The notes: generated from the letters alone by a model not told the origin. Counted from the stretch's first letter, positions 8,681 to 19,843 are shown. The stretch: 64,000 nucleotides of DNA from Roseomonas indoligenes (GCF_017813365.1 NZ_JAGIZA010000007.1:1-64000), one strand, 5' to 3'. Translations and numbers: made by a program.

Positions 8681-8961
8681 ACTGGTCTCGGCCTTCGTAG
8701 GCCTGCTTCCCCCGCATGGGCGAACGGCGCCGCGACATCGCGTAAACCCTCGCAATCCGGTGTGCGGCACGCTATCTCTGCGCTGCAACACGCCGAACCG
8801 CCGAAGAAAGGCCCCGCCGCCGATGCGCGCGGGGCCTTCCATATGGGTTGGATCTTCGGGCGGAGGCCGCCGGACCGCACGGGCCGGCGAAACGGCGCGA
8901 TGGGCCCGGGAAGCCGGCCACGGGGGATGGGCCCGCATCGCGCACAGAGGAACATCGCGCG
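8681..8961 (+). other. Leader region of typA
   Basis: This 280-base stretch between repeat copy C and typA contains no convincing gene. One weak stem candidate (AAAGGCCCCGCC near 8810 with GCGCGGGGCCTTCC near 8827) could be a leader hairpin. Promoter hexamers are not clear. Confidence 0.35.
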
Positions 8962-10797
<1,836 letters not shown>

Positions 10798-10815
10798 GCC
10801 ACAGGGTTCAGGAAT

Positions 10816-10847
10816 AAGGGCCGGGGGAGCGATCCCCCGGCCCTTTT
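10816..10847 (+). terminator. Rho-independent terminator after typA
   Basis: Perfect 13-bp arms AAGGGCCGGGGGA (10816-10828) and TCCCCCGGCCCTT (10833-10845), loop GCGA, ending in TTTT. On the minus strand the hairpin is followed by ATTCC rather than a T run, so it mainly serves typA, although it also lies 19 bases beyond the proC stop. Confidence 0.9.
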
Positions 10848-10866
10848 CACTTCCGCTTCCCGGGGA

Positions 10867-11685
10867 TCAGCCCGCCAGCTCGCGGGACCGGCGCGTGGCG
10901 GCCTCGATGGCCTTGGGGATGAGATAGGGCCAGGCGTGCTCGGCCATCAGCACGGCCAGCGCCTGCTCCGTGGTGCCCTTGGGCGAGGTGACGTTCTGGC
11001 GCAGCACCGACGCATCCTCCTTGCTACGGGCGAGGAGGGCGGCGGAGCCGGAGACGGTGGCGCGGGCCATCCGGCGGGCGAGGTCGGGCGGGATGCCCTG
11101 GTCCAGCCCGGCCCTCTCCAGCATCTCCGCCAGCAGGAAGACATAGGCGGGGCCGCCGCCGGAGATGGCAGTGACGGGATCAATGAGGCTCTCCGCCTCC
11201 ACCCAGGCCACCTCGCCCGTCGCGGTCAGCAGGCGGTCGGCCAGGGTCTTCTGGGCCTCCGTGCAGCGGCGGCCGGCGCAGGCCACGGTGAAGCCCTGGC
11301 CGATGGCGGCGGGGGTATTGGGCATGGCCCGCACCACCGCCGCGCCCTCCAGCAGCCCGTCCAGGCCGGAGAGCGTCTTCCCCGCCATGATGGAGAGGAA
11401 CAGGGCGCCGCCGCGGGCGAAGGGGCGAAGGCCCGGCAGGACCTCATCCGACTGCTGGGGCTTGGTCGCCAGCACCACCGCCTCCGGCACGAAGCCGGAG
11501 GGAATGGCGGCGATGTCCGGCGCCAGGGTGATTTCGGGGCGCCCGGCATAGGGCTTCGTGGAGTCGTGGTGCGGCTCCACGATCACGGCGCGGGAGAGGC
11601 CGCGGGCCAGCCAGCCGGAGAGCAGCGCGCCCCCCATCTTGCCGCAGCCGACCAGGAGGACGGGCGGAAGCATCGCAGCGGACAT
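10867..11685 (-). CDS. proC: Pyrroline-5-carboxylate reductase
   Basis: A 272-residue NAD(P)H-dependent enzyme catalysing the last step of proline synthesis. The Rossmann motif is VGCGKMGGALLSGWL at about residues 10-24; MPNTPAAIGQG and SGGGPAYVFLLAEML are family signatures for the catalytic and dimer regions. The C-terminal LRQNVTSPKGTTEQAL is also diagnostic. ATG at 11685 is preferred, with GAAGGGG upstream; an upstream in-frame ATG at 11739 would add a poorly conserved leader. It is the last gene of a minus-strand ubiK-ybjN-proC group, an arrangement common in Rhodospirillales. Confidence 0.94.
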   Translation of the reverse strand: MSAAMLPPVLLVGCGKMGGALLSGWLARGLSRAVIVEPHHDSTKPYAGRPEITLAPDIAAIPSGFVPEAVVLATKPQQSDEVLPGLRPFARGGALFLSIMAGKTLSGLDGLLEGAAVVRAMPNTPAAIGQGFTVACAGRRCTEAQKTLADRLLTATGEVAWVEAESLIDPVTAISGGGPAYVFLLAEMLERAGLDQGIPPDLARRMARATVSGSAALLARSKEDASVLRQNVTSPKGTTEQALAVLMAEHAWPYLIPKAIEAATRRSRELAG

Positions 11686-11780
11686 CGGCGGAACCCCTTC
11701 GGAGAGCATTCGGGCGGGCGCGCGGGCCCACCCGGACATCCCCTATGAGAAACCCGCCTTCCCGCGGGTCCGCAAGGGGC

Positions 11781-12284
11781 TCAGGCCTCTCCGGCGCAGT
11801 CCAGCATGGCCGCCGCCAGGGCTTCCGCCGGCGGCTTCCCGCCCCACAGGACGAACTGAAAGGCGGGGAAGAAGCGCTCGCACTCGGTGATGGCGATGTC
11901 CACCATGTCCTCGAGGCTTTCCACGCTCGCCCGACCGGCGCCGCGGAGGAGGACGGCGTGGCGGAAGACGGGGATGCCTTCCTCGCCCTCGATGCCGAAA
12001 TGGCCGATCCAGAGCTTCTCGTTCGCCAGGGCCAGCAGCTCGTGCAGCTTGCCCCGCGATCCGGCCGGCACCTTCATGTCGAAGGCGCAGGTGAAGTGCA
12101 TCGCGCTGATCTCGTTCGACCACGAGAAGTGAAGGCCGTAGTCGCACCACTTGCCGGGCGCCTCGGCGGCCATCTCGCCGTCGGACCGCCGGTCGAAGGC
12201 CCATTCATTGGCCGACACGATCTGCTCGACGACGTCGAGCGGATTAGCGGCCCTGTCCCGGTTTACAGTGAGGGTGGCTGACAT
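11781..12284 (-). CDS. YbjN domain-containing protein
   Basis: A 167-residue protein with a YbjN-type fold, related to type III secretion chaperones but widespread in non-secreting bacteria; its exact role in alphaproteobacteria is unknown. Recognisable are NPLDVVEQIVSANEWAFDR near the N-terminus and the C-terminal AITECERFFPAFQFVLWGGK with EALAAAMLDCAGEA. The ATG at 12284 lies behind GGAGGTGA, a near-perfect ribosome site, which decides the start. Located between ubiK and proC on the minus strand, 95 bases from proC. Probably co-transcribed with them. Confidence 0.86.
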   Translation of the reverse strand: MSATLTVNRDRAANPLDVVEQIVSANEWAFDRRSDGEMAAEAPGKWCDYGLHFSWSNEISAMHFTCAFDMKVPAGSRGKLHELLALANEKLWIGHFGIEGEEGIPVFRHAVLLRGAGRASVESLEDMVDIAITECERFFPAFQFVLWGGKPPAEALAAAMLDCAGEA

Positions 12285-12433
12285 GGCGTCACCTCCTATC
12301 CCGAGACGGGCGACCCTCCTCCTCTGGTATCGAATCGGCCGGGTCAGCCCCAACTGGTTGATACTGCGATGGCGAACGCAGCGGCAAGGCCGAAGGCTTC
12401 AGCGAATCCAGGGCCCTGCCGAACAAAAGGTGG

Positions 12434-12838
12434 TCACACGATGATCGGGCCGGTGCCCTCGATCGGCGGCACGCCGGGCTCGGGCGGGGCGTCCTTCGTC
12501 ATCTCGTCCAGCCGGGCTTCCAGCGCGGCCATGCGGAGCGCCAGCGCCTCCGACTCCTCCCGCGCGCGGCGGGCCACCTCCAGCGCCGCGTCCAGTTCCT
12601 CGCGCTTCACGAGGTTCAGGCGGGTGATGAAGGATTCCGCCTGGGCCTGCACCATGGCCTCGATCTCGGCCTTCGCGCCGTTGATCACGGAGAAGGCGCC
12701 ACCGGCCATGCCGGCCAGGTCGTCGAAGAACTTGCCGCGGCCGGGCCCGCCGAAGCCCTTGCCGAATCCGCCCGCGCCGAAGGGGCCGTTGCCACCCGTC
12801 CCGAAGGGGCCCGAGCCGCCCTGTCCACTGTCCTGCAT
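12434..12838 (-). CDS. ubiK: Ubiquinone biosynthesis accessory factor UbiK (BMFP/YqiC family)
   Basis: A 134-residue coiled-coil protein that in enterobacteria helps assemble the ubiquinone-synthesis complex and binds membranes. The family core runs from FFDDLAGMAGGAF (about 37) through EIEAMVQAQAESFITRLNLVKREELDAALEVARRAREE, then heptad-like LALRMAALEARLDEMTK. The N-terminal 35 residues are unusually Gly/Phe-rich (GGNGPFGAGGFGKGF), a low-complexity extension. The C-terminal tail is Pro-rich. First gene of the minus-strand ubiK-ybjN-proC group. An aerobic respiratory role fits but is inferred from the family. Confidence 0.85.
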   Translation of the reverse strand: MQDSGQGGSGPFGTGGNGPFGAGGFGKGFGGPGRGKFFDDLAGMAGGAFSVINGAKAEIEAMVQAQAESFITRLNLVKREELDAALEVARRAREESEALALRMAALEARLDEMTKDAPPEPGVPPIEGTGPIIV

Positions 12839-12981
12839 CCCTGCCTCCTCACGCTTCGTGCCGGATTACATGGCCCCGCGAGGCGCCCGGGCGTAGTCCC
12901 CACCGCGCAATTCCCGCGGCTTGCCGCACCTCCGGCCGAGGCCTACCTAACCTCATGGCGCAGGTGCGATCGGGGGCGGCG

Positions 12982-13689
12982 ATGAGGCGACGTGTGCTGG
13001 TCCTCCTGGCCTTCCTCGGCATGGCCGCAGGCGGGGGTGCCCTCGCCCAGACATCCGGTCAGTGGCCGGGCCAGTTGCCCGGCCAGGGCCAGGGCCAGGG
13101 GCAGAGTCAGTCGTCGGACCAACCGCCGGGTCGGACCGGGAGCGGCTCTTCCGGCACCGCAAGGGGGCGCACGACCCCGGGTGCCACGACACAGGGCTTT
13201 ACGATGCCGGAACTCGCGGCACCGGGATTCGGCATGCCGGGATCCGGCTCATCGGGATCCAACTCGTCGGGTGGGGGCTCCGGGGCAGGGGGCACGGGGA
13301 CAGGCGGCGCCATCCAGGGTGGCCTGGGCTCCACCATTCCCGGCCTTTCCGGCAAGGGATCCTCCGGTTCCACGCCGGCGCCAACGGTGCCGCTGTTCGG
13401 GGCGGGGAACTTCTGCGCCCAGCCGGCAGGACTCTGCGGCCCCGCCTGCAGCGTCACCTGCCAGGAGGGCCTCATCGCCTATTGCACCAACGGCCAGGGT
13501 GGCCCCTCGGCCGGTACCACGGCGCGCTCCGGCACCCCGGCCCCGCCGTCCGGCGGTGGTGCCGGCATCCCCACGCCCGGCGGCATCGTCGGGTTCAGCG
13601 GCCTCGGGAGCGCGGTCGGGGCCGCCAGCGGCGCCGCCTCGGCCCTAGCACCCGGCTGCACGGGGCGGCCGTCATGCCGCTGCCGGTAG
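12982..13689 (+). CDS. Gly/Ser/Pro-rich secreted protein, unknown
   Basis: A 235-residue protein of unknown function. The start ATG at 12982 gives a textbook signal peptide (MRRRVLVLLAFLGMAAGGGALA, cut near residue 22). The mature protein is low-complexity: GQGQGQGQSQ, then Gly/Ser/Thr/Pro-rich stretches to about 145. In the middle is a compact Cys cluster (FCAQPAGLCGPACSVTCQEG and IAYC, about 149-175), which could form disulphides after export. The C-terminus returns to Gly/Ala. It sits between the divergent ubiK and lgt groups, where those groups usually adjoin directly. Low complexity could mean a surface role; nothing more can be said. Confidence 0.6.
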   Translation: MRRRVLVLLAFLGMAAGGGALAQTSGQWPGQLPGQGQGQGQSQSSDQPPGRTGSGSSGTARGRTTPGATTQGFTMPELAAPGFGMPGSGSSGSNSSGGGSGAGGTGTGGAIQGGLGSTIPGLSGKGSSGSTPAPTVPLFGAGNFCAQPAGLCGPACSVTCQEGLIAYCTNGQGGPSAGTTARSGTPAPPSGGGAGIPTPGGIVGFSGLGSAVGAASGAASALAPGCTGRPSCRCR

Positions 13690-13883
13690 CGCCACGGTGC
13701 CGGCCTCGATTCCGGAACCGGGGCGGGCGAGGGCGCGGCGCCTGACCGGCCACCCGGCCATTCCAGCCCCCGCCGATCGGGCCTATACCGCGCCCCGCCG
13801 GCGGCCCCGGGCCTCCGGCAAGGGGCTGCCCCCCTTCAAACGACCCGGCCCGGCCCCGCCGCGCCCTGCAGCACGGGCCACCG

Positions 13884-14693
13884 ATGATCCCCGCCATCAT
13901 GTTCCCCGCCTTCGATCCCGTGGCCCTGGCGGTCGGCCCCTTCGTCGTGCGCTGGTATGCCCTTGCCTATATCGCCGGCATCGTCATCGGCTGGCAGGTG
14001 GCGCGGCGGCTGATCCCGAAGGCGCCGGCGGCGGGCACGCCGGAAGCGATGGACGACTTCGTCACCTGGGCGACCCTCGGCGTCATCCTCGGTGGGCGGC
14101 TGGGCTACGTGCTGTTCTACCGGCCGGACATCATCCTGAGCGCGCCCTGGGAGATCCTCTACCTCTGGCACGGCGGCATGTCGTTCCACGGCGGGGCGGC
14201 GGGGGTGATCATCGCGCTCGCCCTGTTCTGCTACCGGCGGGGAATTCCCTTCCTGCTCTTCTCGGACCGGGTGACGAGCGTGGTGCCGGTCGGGCTCGGG
14301 CTCGGGCGCCTCGCCAACTTCATCAACGGGGAGCTCTGGGGGCGGGTGACGGACGTGCCCTGGGGCATGATCTTCCCCCATGCCGGGCCGGAGCCGCGCC
14401 ACCCCTCCCAGCTCTACCAGGCGGCGCTGGAGGGGCTGGTGCTCTTCGTGATCCTGCAGTGGATCGTGCGCACGCCGCGGTTGCGGGCACGGCCGGGCTT
14501 CACCGCCGGGGCCTTCCTGGCGGGCTACGGCGTGGCGCGCATCATCGGCGAGCTGTTCCGCCAGCCGGACGTGCAGCTGGGCTTCCTGCTGGGCGGCGCG
14601 ACGATGGGGCAGCTCCTCTCCGTCCCCATGGTGATCGCGGGGATCTGGCTGATGGCGCGCAGCCGGCCGGTCGCGGAGGCCTCCGCCGCGTGA
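13884..14693 (+). CDS. lgt: Prolipoprotein diacylglyceryl transferase
   Basis: A 269-residue inner-membrane enzyme that moves diacylglyceryl from phosphatidylglycerol to the lipobox cysteine of prolipoproteins, the first step of lipoprotein maturation. About seven membrane helices are visible. Conserved motifs include [10 protein letters not shown] (about 72-81), HGGMSFHGG (about 99-107), the signature [14 protein letters not shown] (about 139-152) and [14 protein letters not shown] with the essential His. Length and motif order are normal. The last codons overlap the next start as GTGA, so it heads an operon with a methyltransferase and pgeF. Confidence 0.95.
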   Translation: MIPAIMFPAFDPVALAVGPFVVRWYALAYIAGIVIGWQVARRLIPKAPAAGTPEAMDDFVTWATLGVILGGRLGYVLFYRPDIILSAPWEILYLWHGGMSFHGGAAGVIIALALFCYRRGIPFLLFSDRVTSVVPVGLGLGRLANFINGELWGRVTDVPWGMIFPHAGPEPRHPSQLYQAALEGLVLFVILQWIVRTPRLRARPGFTAGAFLAGYGVARIIGELFRQPDVQLGFLLGGATMGQLLSVPMVIAGIWLMARSRPVAEASAA

Positions 14694-15730
14694 CGGAGCG
14701 GCCCGACCCCGCTGATGCGCCCGCCGACCCCCCGGAGCGGCTGGACGCCTTCATGGCGCGGGCCAACGCGGCCTACTACGCCGGGCGCGACCCCTTCGGC
14801 GCGGCGGGGGACTTCACCACCGCGCCGGAGATCACCCAGGCCTTCGGGGAATGCCTCGGCCTCTGGGCGGCGGTGACGTGGCAGGTGATGGGACGGCCCG
14901 ACCCGGTGATCCTGGCCGAGGCGGGGCCGGGGCGCGGGACGCTGATGGCCGATGCCCTTCGCGCGATCCGCGGCATGGTGCCGGATTTCAGCCATGCCCT
15001 GCGGCTGCACCTGATCGAGACCTCCCCCCTGTTGCGGGCGGCGCAGAGAGGGCGTCTTCCCGGGGCGACTTGGCACGACAGCCTCGCCGCCCTGCCGCCA
15101 GGGCCGATGATCCTTCTGGCAAACGAGTTCCTGGACGCCCTGCCCATCCGCCAGTTCGTCCGCCGCGGCGGGCGCTGGGCTGAGCGCTTCGTGGCGGAGG
15201 GCGCTTTCGTGGAGAGGCCCGCGCCGGACGCGCCCCTGCCGGATTCGGGAGAGGAGGGCGAGGTGCGGGAGGTGAACGAGCCCGCCCTGGGCATCGCGGG
15301 CGCGCTCGGCACGCGCCTGGCGGCGCAGGGGGGCGCGGCGCTGTTCCTCGATTACGGACCGGGCGAGAGCGGGCCGGGGGACAGCCTGCAGGCCATCCGG
15401 GCCCGGGAGGCCGCCGACCCGCTCGCCGATCCGGGGGGCGCGGACCTGACGGCGCATGTGGATTTCGCCGCCCTTGCCCGCACCGCCCGGGCGTCGGGCG
15501 CGGCGGTGCACGGGCCCCTGCCGCAGGGCGTGTTCCTGTCTCGGCTGGGCCTGCACAGCCGGGCGGCGGCGCTGGCGGCGAGCGAGGCGTCGATCCCCGG
15601 TGGCCGCGGCGCCCGGCATATCGAGGCCGCCACCCGCCTGACCGCGCCGGAGGCGATGGGGCGCCTGTTCAAGGCCCTCGTCCTCTGCCACCCCGACCTT
15701 CCCACCCCGCCGGGCTTCGAGGCCGCATGA
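14690..15730 (+). CDS. SAM-dependent methyltransferase, NDUFAF7/COG1565 family
   Basis: A 346-residue methyltransferase-fold protein. The mitochondrial relative NDUFAF7 methylates an arginine of a complex I subunit; the bacterial target is not established. Motifs: [26 protein letters not shown] near the N-terminus, the SAM-binding [25 protein letters not shown], and [38 protein letters not shown] near 215 is also typical. The start is GTG 14690, overlapping the lgt stop, and its stop overlaps the pgeF ATG (ATGA). Tight coupling on both sides supports a three-gene operon. Confidence 0.88.
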   Translation: MTERPDPADAPADPPERLDAFMARANAAYYAGRDPFGAAGDFTTAPEITQAFGECLGLWAAVTWQVMGRPDPVILAEAGPGRGTLMADALRAIRGMVPDFSHALRLHLIETSPLLRAAQRGRLPGATWHDSLAALPPGPMILLANEFLDALPIRQFVRRGGRWAERFVAEGAFVERPAPDAPLPDSGEEGEVREVNEPALGIAGALGTRLAAQGGAALFLDYGPGESGPGDSLQAIRAREAADPLADPGGADLTAHVDFAALARTARASGAAVHGPLPQGVFLSRLGLHSRAAALAASEASIPGGRGARHIEAATRLTAPEAMGRLFKALVLCHPDLPTPPGFEAA

Positions 15731-16494
15731 CAGCCGAGTTCCTGACCGCCCCCTCCCTCACGGGGATGCCGCACGGCTTCTTCACCCGGCGCGGCGGCGT
15801 CTCCTCCGGGCGCTTCGCCAGTCTGAACTGCTCCCTTTCCTCCGCCGACGACCCGGCGCTGGTGCAGGAGAACCGGGCGCTGGCCATGGGCGCCATCGGG
15901 ACCTCTCCGGCCAGCCTGTCCGGGCTGTTCCAGGTGCATGGCATCGCGGTGGCCTTGGCGCGGGAGCCGATCGCGCATGAGGCGCGGCCGAAGGCGGACG
16001 GCGTGGTGACGGACCGCCCGGGCGTGACGCTGGGAATCGTGACGGCGGATTGCGGGCCGGTCCTCTTCGCCGATCCCCGCGCGGGTGTCGTGGGCGCCTG
16101 CCATGCCGGCTGGCGCGGGGCGCTGGCGGGGGTGCTGGAGGCGACGCTGGCCGCCATGGAAGGGCTCGGCGCCCGCCGGGGCGACATCGTGGCCGCGCTG
16201 GGCCCCTGCATCCGCCAGCCAAGCTACGAGGTGGGCGCGGACCTTCGGGCCGAGCTTCTGGCAAGCGATCCGGAGGGGGAGCGCTTCCTCGCCCCCGGCG
16301 CCCGCGAGGGGCACTGGCAATTCGACATGGCCGGGCTGATCCTGGCCCGGCTGACGGCCGCGGGCGTGGCCGCCGAGGCCCTGCCGAACGACACGCGAGC
16401 GGAGGAAGAGCTGTTCTTTTCCCACCGCCGCCGCACGCTGGAGGGGGGCGGCCCGATCGGGCACCAGCTTTCCGCCATCGCGCTACCGGGGTAG
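15727..16494 (+). CDS. pgeF: Peptidoglycan editing factor PgeF (YfiH/laccase-domain family)
   Basis: A 255-residue cytosolic protein of the YfiH family. In E. coli the relative removes wrongly incorporated serine from peptidoglycan precursors; polyphenol-oxidase or purine-nucleoside activities were reported for others. Visible signatures are FFTRRGGVSSG at the N-terminus, VHGIAVAL, TADCGPVLFADP, GACHAGWRGALAGVLE and ALGPCIRQPSYEVG, which supply the zinc-binding Cys and His residues. FFSHRR and IGHQLSAIAL close the fold. Last gene of the lgt operon, joined by ATGA overlap. Confidence 0.92.
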   Translation: MTAEFLTAPSLTGMPHGFFTRRGGVSSGRFASLNCSLSSADDPALVQENRALAMGAIGTSPASLSGLFQVHGIAVALAREPIAHEARPKADGVVTDRPGVTLGIVTADCGPVLFADPRAGVVGACHAGWRGALAGVLEATLAAMEGLGARRGDIVAALGPCIRQPSYEVGADLRAELLASDPEGERFLAPGAREGHWQFDMAGLILARLTAAGVAAEALPNDTRAEEELFFSHRRRTLEGGGPIGHQLSAIALPG

Positions 16495-16592
16495 CGCCTC
16501 CCCGCCCCGGGGCAGCGCTTCGCGCGCCCGGGGCAGCGCTTCGCGCACCCGGGGTGGCGCCCGGCCCTGGCTCCGTGGATAAGGCACCGGCC

Positions 16593-17603
16593 ATGCCCCA
16601 CCTCTTCAACCCCGCGGCACCACCGCCCGCCGCGCGATCGGCTGGGCGGATGCCTCCCAAGTTCCGGGGCATCGCCGCCCTTCTCCTGCCGCTGGCGCTC
16701 CTCGCGGCCTGTGGGCCGCTGCCGCAGCCCTTCCGGGGCAATCCCGGCGGCGCGGCCCGCCGCCTGGCCGCGCCGCCGGCCTACCGCATCGCCGTCCCGC
16801 CCCCGAGCGCCGCCCTGTTGCCGGACGTGGCCTCCACCGATTTCGCCATGGCCATAACGGAGGCCCTGGAAGGCGCCGAGGTGCCCGTGGTGGCCGGCGC
16901 GCCCGCCCCCCTGGACTGGCGCCTGGACGTGACCGCCGATCAGGACGGCCGCGGCGTGACGCCCGCCTACTCCGTGGTGGACGCGGACGGAAAGGTGCTG
17001 GGCCAGGCCCGCGGCGCCCCCGTGCCCGTGCGGGAATGGAGCGAGGCGCGGACCGAAACCCTGCACCGCGTGGCCGCGCGCGACGCCGAGCTCGTCACCG
17101 CCCTGCTGACACGGGGCGAGGCGGCGCGCCGGGCGGCCGAGACCGTGCCCTTCAACGGCAGCGGCGGCCCCCCGCGCGTGCGCTTCACCGGCGTGCAGGG
17201 CGCGCCGGGCGACGGCAACCAGTCCCTCGCCCTCCGCATGCGGGACTTCCTCTCCACCAAGGGCCTCGTGGTGCAGGACGGGGCCGATGGCGCTGCCTTC
17301 TCCCTGGCCGGGAAGGTGACCCTGGCACCCGCGCCCAACGGCAAGCAGCGCGTGGAAATCCAGTGGCTCGTGCGGCGCCGGGACGGGCATGACCTCGGCC
17401 AGGCGCTGCAGCTGAACGAGGTGCCGACCGGCAGCCTGAACGGCCTCTGGGGCGACGTGGCCTATGTGGTGACGCAGGAAGCCTCCGCCGCCGTGCGCGA
17501 CATCATCGCCAATGCCGGCGGCCTGGGCGAAGAGGCCGCGCGGCGCCCGGCACCCCCACCGGCGCCCGAGGCTCCGGCGGAGGCAGGGGCGCCGGCCCGG
17601 TAA
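16593..17603 (+). CDS. Putative lipoprotein, unknown function
   Basis: A 336-residue predicted lipoprotein. The segment GIAALLLPLALLAAC has a lipobox (LLAAC) for processing by the Lgt encoded just upstream. If the start is ATG 16650 (MPPKFRGIAALL) the signal peptide is a textbook one; ATG 16593 adds 19 residues, and neither has a strong ribosome site. The mature protein has two moderately conserved-looking parts (about 55-150 and 185-300) and an Ala/Pro tail. I do not recognise a named family. It follows pgeF by about 100 bases filled with short GGGGCAGCGCTTCGCGC repeats. Confidence 0.7.
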   Translation: MPHLFNPAAPPPAARSAGRMPPKFRGIAALLLPLALLAACGPLPQPFRGNPGGAARRLAAPPAYRIAVPPPSAALLPDVASTDFAMAITEALEGAEVPVVAGAPAPLDWRLDVTADQDGRGVTPAYSVVDADGKVLGQARGAPVPVREWSEARTETLHRVAARDAELVTALLTRGEAARRAAETVPFNGSGGPPRVRFTGVQGAPGDGNQSLALRMRDFLSTKGLVVQDGADGAAFSLAGKVTLAPAPNGKQRVEIQWLVRRRDGHDLGQALQLNEVPTGSLNGLWGDVAYVVTQEASAAVRDIIANAGGLGEEAARRPAPPPAPEAPAEAGAPAR

Positions 17604-17645
17604 GCCAGGCCGGTTGCATGGTCTGAGATGGCGGTTCGGGCGGCC

Positions 17646-17895
17646 CCAGGGGGAGAGAAAGAATGCTCTCCCCCTGGACCCCCCTCATCTTTTTCTATCG
17701 GGCTGCCACGGGATGCTCGGCTTGCGGCCCGCCTGAGGTCGATGACCTCAGGCGACTGATACGGCCGCCTGGGCTGACCCGGCGCCAAATCACCTTCGGC
17801 ACCGGCCTCCGATCATCGCATCCGCGGCAGCCCGATGCAGGTCCAGGAGCCTCAGGCTCCTGGCGGAGGGTTCCAGGGAGGCAAAGCCTCCCTGG
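17646..17895 (+). repeat. Composite hairpin element, copy D
   Basis: M1 at 17646-17677 has 12-bp arms CCAGGGGGAGAG and CTCTCCCCCTGG, followed by CTCATCTTTTTCT. M2 is at 17731-17753 (GCCTGAGGTC paired with GACCTCAGGC). M3 shows CCAGGAGCC/GGCTCCTGG at 17843-17863 and CCAGGGAGGC/GCCTCCCTGG at 17873-17895. A long-range inverted pair, ATCGGGCTGCC (about 17697-17707) and GGCAGCCCGAT (about 17826-17836), encloses M2. It is the cleanest full copy and closely matches copy B. Confidence 0.88.
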
Positions 17896-18103
17896 GGATC
17901 ACCGGAGCCAACCGTCCACGCAAACGATCCTGTGAGGACAACCCGCCGCCCGGCGCCCTGGCATGCGCCGTACGTAAAGCGGCTTTGCTCTGTGTTAGAG
18001 CGGCTCCGGCATGGACTTGGTGGCGTGCGGTTGCTATCCCGCCGCCGCCCCACGCCGCCTGTCCCGTCACTTGTCCAGCGGCGCGCCCGGAGATTTCCAG
18101 CGG
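17896..18103 (+). other. Leader and promoter region of prs
   Basis: No gene is seen. Weak candidates such as CTTTGCTCTGTGTTAGAG (about 17982-17999) could be promoter parts, but no good -35/-10 pair stands out. Confidence 0.3.
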
Positions 18104-19036
18104 ATGAAGATTCTCGCCTGCAACAGCAACCGCCCGCTCGCCGAGGCGGTGGCCGCGGCCCTGAACCTACCGCTGACCCAGGCTTCCGTCCGGCGTTTCG
18201 CGGATCTCGAGATCTTCGTGGAGATCCAGGAGAATATCCGGGGCGAGGACGTCTTCGTCATCCAGTCCACCAGCTACCCGGCGAACGACAACCTGATGGA
18301 GTTGCTGATCACGCTGGACGCGCTGCGCCGCGCCTCCGCGCGCCGCGTGACGGCCGTGATCCCCTATTTCGGCTATGCGCGGCAGGATCGTAAGTCCGGG
18401 CCCCGCACGCCGATCTCGGCAAAGCTGGTGGCGAACCTCATCACCCAGGCGGGGGCGGACCGGGTGCTGACGCTGGACCTGCATGCCGGGCAGATCCAGG
18501 GCTTCTTCGACATCCCCGTGGATAACCTCTTCGGCGCGCCCCTTTTCGCGCGCGACATCCAGGAGCGCTACAAGGGCCGCGACCTGATGGTGGTGAGCCC
18601 CGACGTGGGCGGCGTGGTGCGCGCCCGCGCCATCGCGACCCGGCTGCACACGGACCTCGCCATCATCGACAAGCGCCGGCCGCGCGCCGGCGTGTCCGAG
18701 GTGATGAACGTCATCGGCGACGTCTCCGGCCGCGACTGCATCCTGGTGGACGACATCGTCGATTCCGGCGGCACGCTCTGCAACGCGGCGGAGGCGCTTC
18801 TGAAGAACGGGGCGCATTCCGTCTCCGTCTATGTCACGCACGGCGTGCTCTCGGGCGGCGCGGTGGCGCGCATCGGGGCGGCGCCGATCCAGCAGCTGAT
18901 CTGCACGGACAGCATCCAGGCGACCGAGGCGGTGCGCGTCTCCTCCAACATTAAGCAGCTGACGGTCGCGCCGCTGCTGGCGGAGGCGATGCGCCGCATC
19001 TCCGAGGAAGCCTCGGTCTCCACGCTGTTCAACTGA
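18104..19036 (+). CDS. prs: Ribose-phosphate pyrophosphokinase (PRPP synthase)
   Basis: A 310-residue cytosolic enzyme transferring pyrophosphate from ATP to ribose-5-phosphate, giving PRPP for nucleotide, His, Trp and NAD synthesis. Motifs: [38 protein letters not shown] (ATP-binding loop), [18 protein letters not shown] (the family signature), and the PRPP-binding [17 protein letters not shown]. Length is standard. The start at ATG 18104 ([16 protein letters not shown]) matches the family N-terminus; a longer reading from 18011 is not supported. It follows repeat element D. Confidence 0.96.
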   Translation: MKILACNSNRPLAEAVAAALNLPLTQASVRRFADLEIFVEIQENIRGEDVFVIQSTSYPANDNLMELLITLDALRRASARRVTAVIPYFGYARQDRKSGPRTPISAKLVANLITQAGADRVLTLDLHAGQIQGFFDIPVDNLFGAPLFARDIQERYKGRDLMVVSPDVGGVVRARAIATRLHTDLAIIDKRRPRAGVSEVMNVIGDVSGRDCILVDDIVDSGGTLCNAAEALLKNGAHSVSVYVTHGVLSGGAVARIGAAPIQQLICTDSIQATEAVRVSSNIKQLTVAPLLAEAMRRISEEASVSTLFN

Positions 19037-19187
19037 GAGGGTGGGCGGCGCGGAAACTGCGCCGGCCCCCTTCAACCCGCCCGCGTTTCCGGCCAACCTC
19101 CCGTCCGCATCCGGCCCACGACCCAAGCCCCGGCGATGCCGCCGGGCCTCGGTCGTGTGTCCTGAAGAAACGGCCGAGGAACCCGCC

Positions 19188-19814
19188 ATGAAGCTCTACT
19201 ACGCCCCCGGTGCCTGCTCCCTCGGGATCCATGTCCTGCTGGAGGAGACCGGGAAGCCCTACGAGCTCTCCCTCGTGGACACGAAGAACGGCGGCCAGTT
19301 CTCGCCGGAATACGTGGCGGTGAACCCGAAGTCGAAGGTGCCGGCGCTGGACCTGGGCGACGAGGGGCCGGTGCTGACGGAGTGGACGGCCATCGCCTCC
19401 TACCTCGCCGCCGCCAACCCCGAGGCCGGGCTGGCGCCGAAGGACCCGCTGGGCATGGCGCGCGCGGTGGAGGCGGTGGACTACATCACCGGCACCGTCC
19501 ACCCGCACGCCTTCACCCGCCAGTTCCGCCCGCACATGTTCTCCGGCCGCGAGGAGGACCACCCGAAGGCGGTGGAGACGGCGCGGGCCAATGCCGCGAA
19601 GTACTTCGACCTGCTGGAGAAGAACTGGCGCGGCGACACATGGGTCCTGCCCGCCGGCTTCTCCATTGCCGATGCCGCGCTGTTCTTCGTGGAGTACTGG
19701 CACGTGAAGCGCGTCGGCCAGTCCCTGCCGCCGAAGCTGGACGCCCATTTCAAGGCGATGCTGGAGCGCCCGGCCGTGAAGCGCGCGCTGGAGCAGGAAG
19801 GGCTGGCGGCCTGA
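19188..19814 (+). CDS. Glutathione S-transferase, beta-class-like
   Basis: A 208-residue cytosolic glutathione transferase. The N-terminal thioredoxin-like domain begins MKLYYAPGACSLGIHVLLEE, with the CS pair typical of bacterial beta-class enzymes; NPKSKVPALDL is the cis-Pro turn, and LTEWTAIASYLA the glutathione-binding site. The C-terminal helical domain follows from about 90, with FSIADAALFFVEYW, the usual N-capping region. The substrate is unknown. Start ATG 19188 is preceded by GCCGAGGAACCCGCC. Gene order prs-gst-phosphatase is probably incidental. Confidence 0.9.
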   Translation: MKLYYAPGACSLGIHVLLEETGKPYELSLVDTKNGGQFSPEYVAVNPKSKVPALDLGDEGPVLTEWTAIASYLAAANPEAGLAPKDPLGMARAVEAVDYITGTVHPHAFTRQFRPHMFSGREEDHPKAVETARANAAKYFDLLEKNWRGDTWVLPAGFSIADAALFFVEYWHVKRVGQSLPPKLDAHFKAMLERPAVKRALEQEGLAA

Positions 19815-19843
19815 CCGGCCACCCCTTGCCCAAGCCAGCCCCC

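Noticed and set aside
18011-18103. Longer N-terminus for prs from 18011
   Set aside because: The family starts with MKILACNSN, and the extra residues are unlike any relative.
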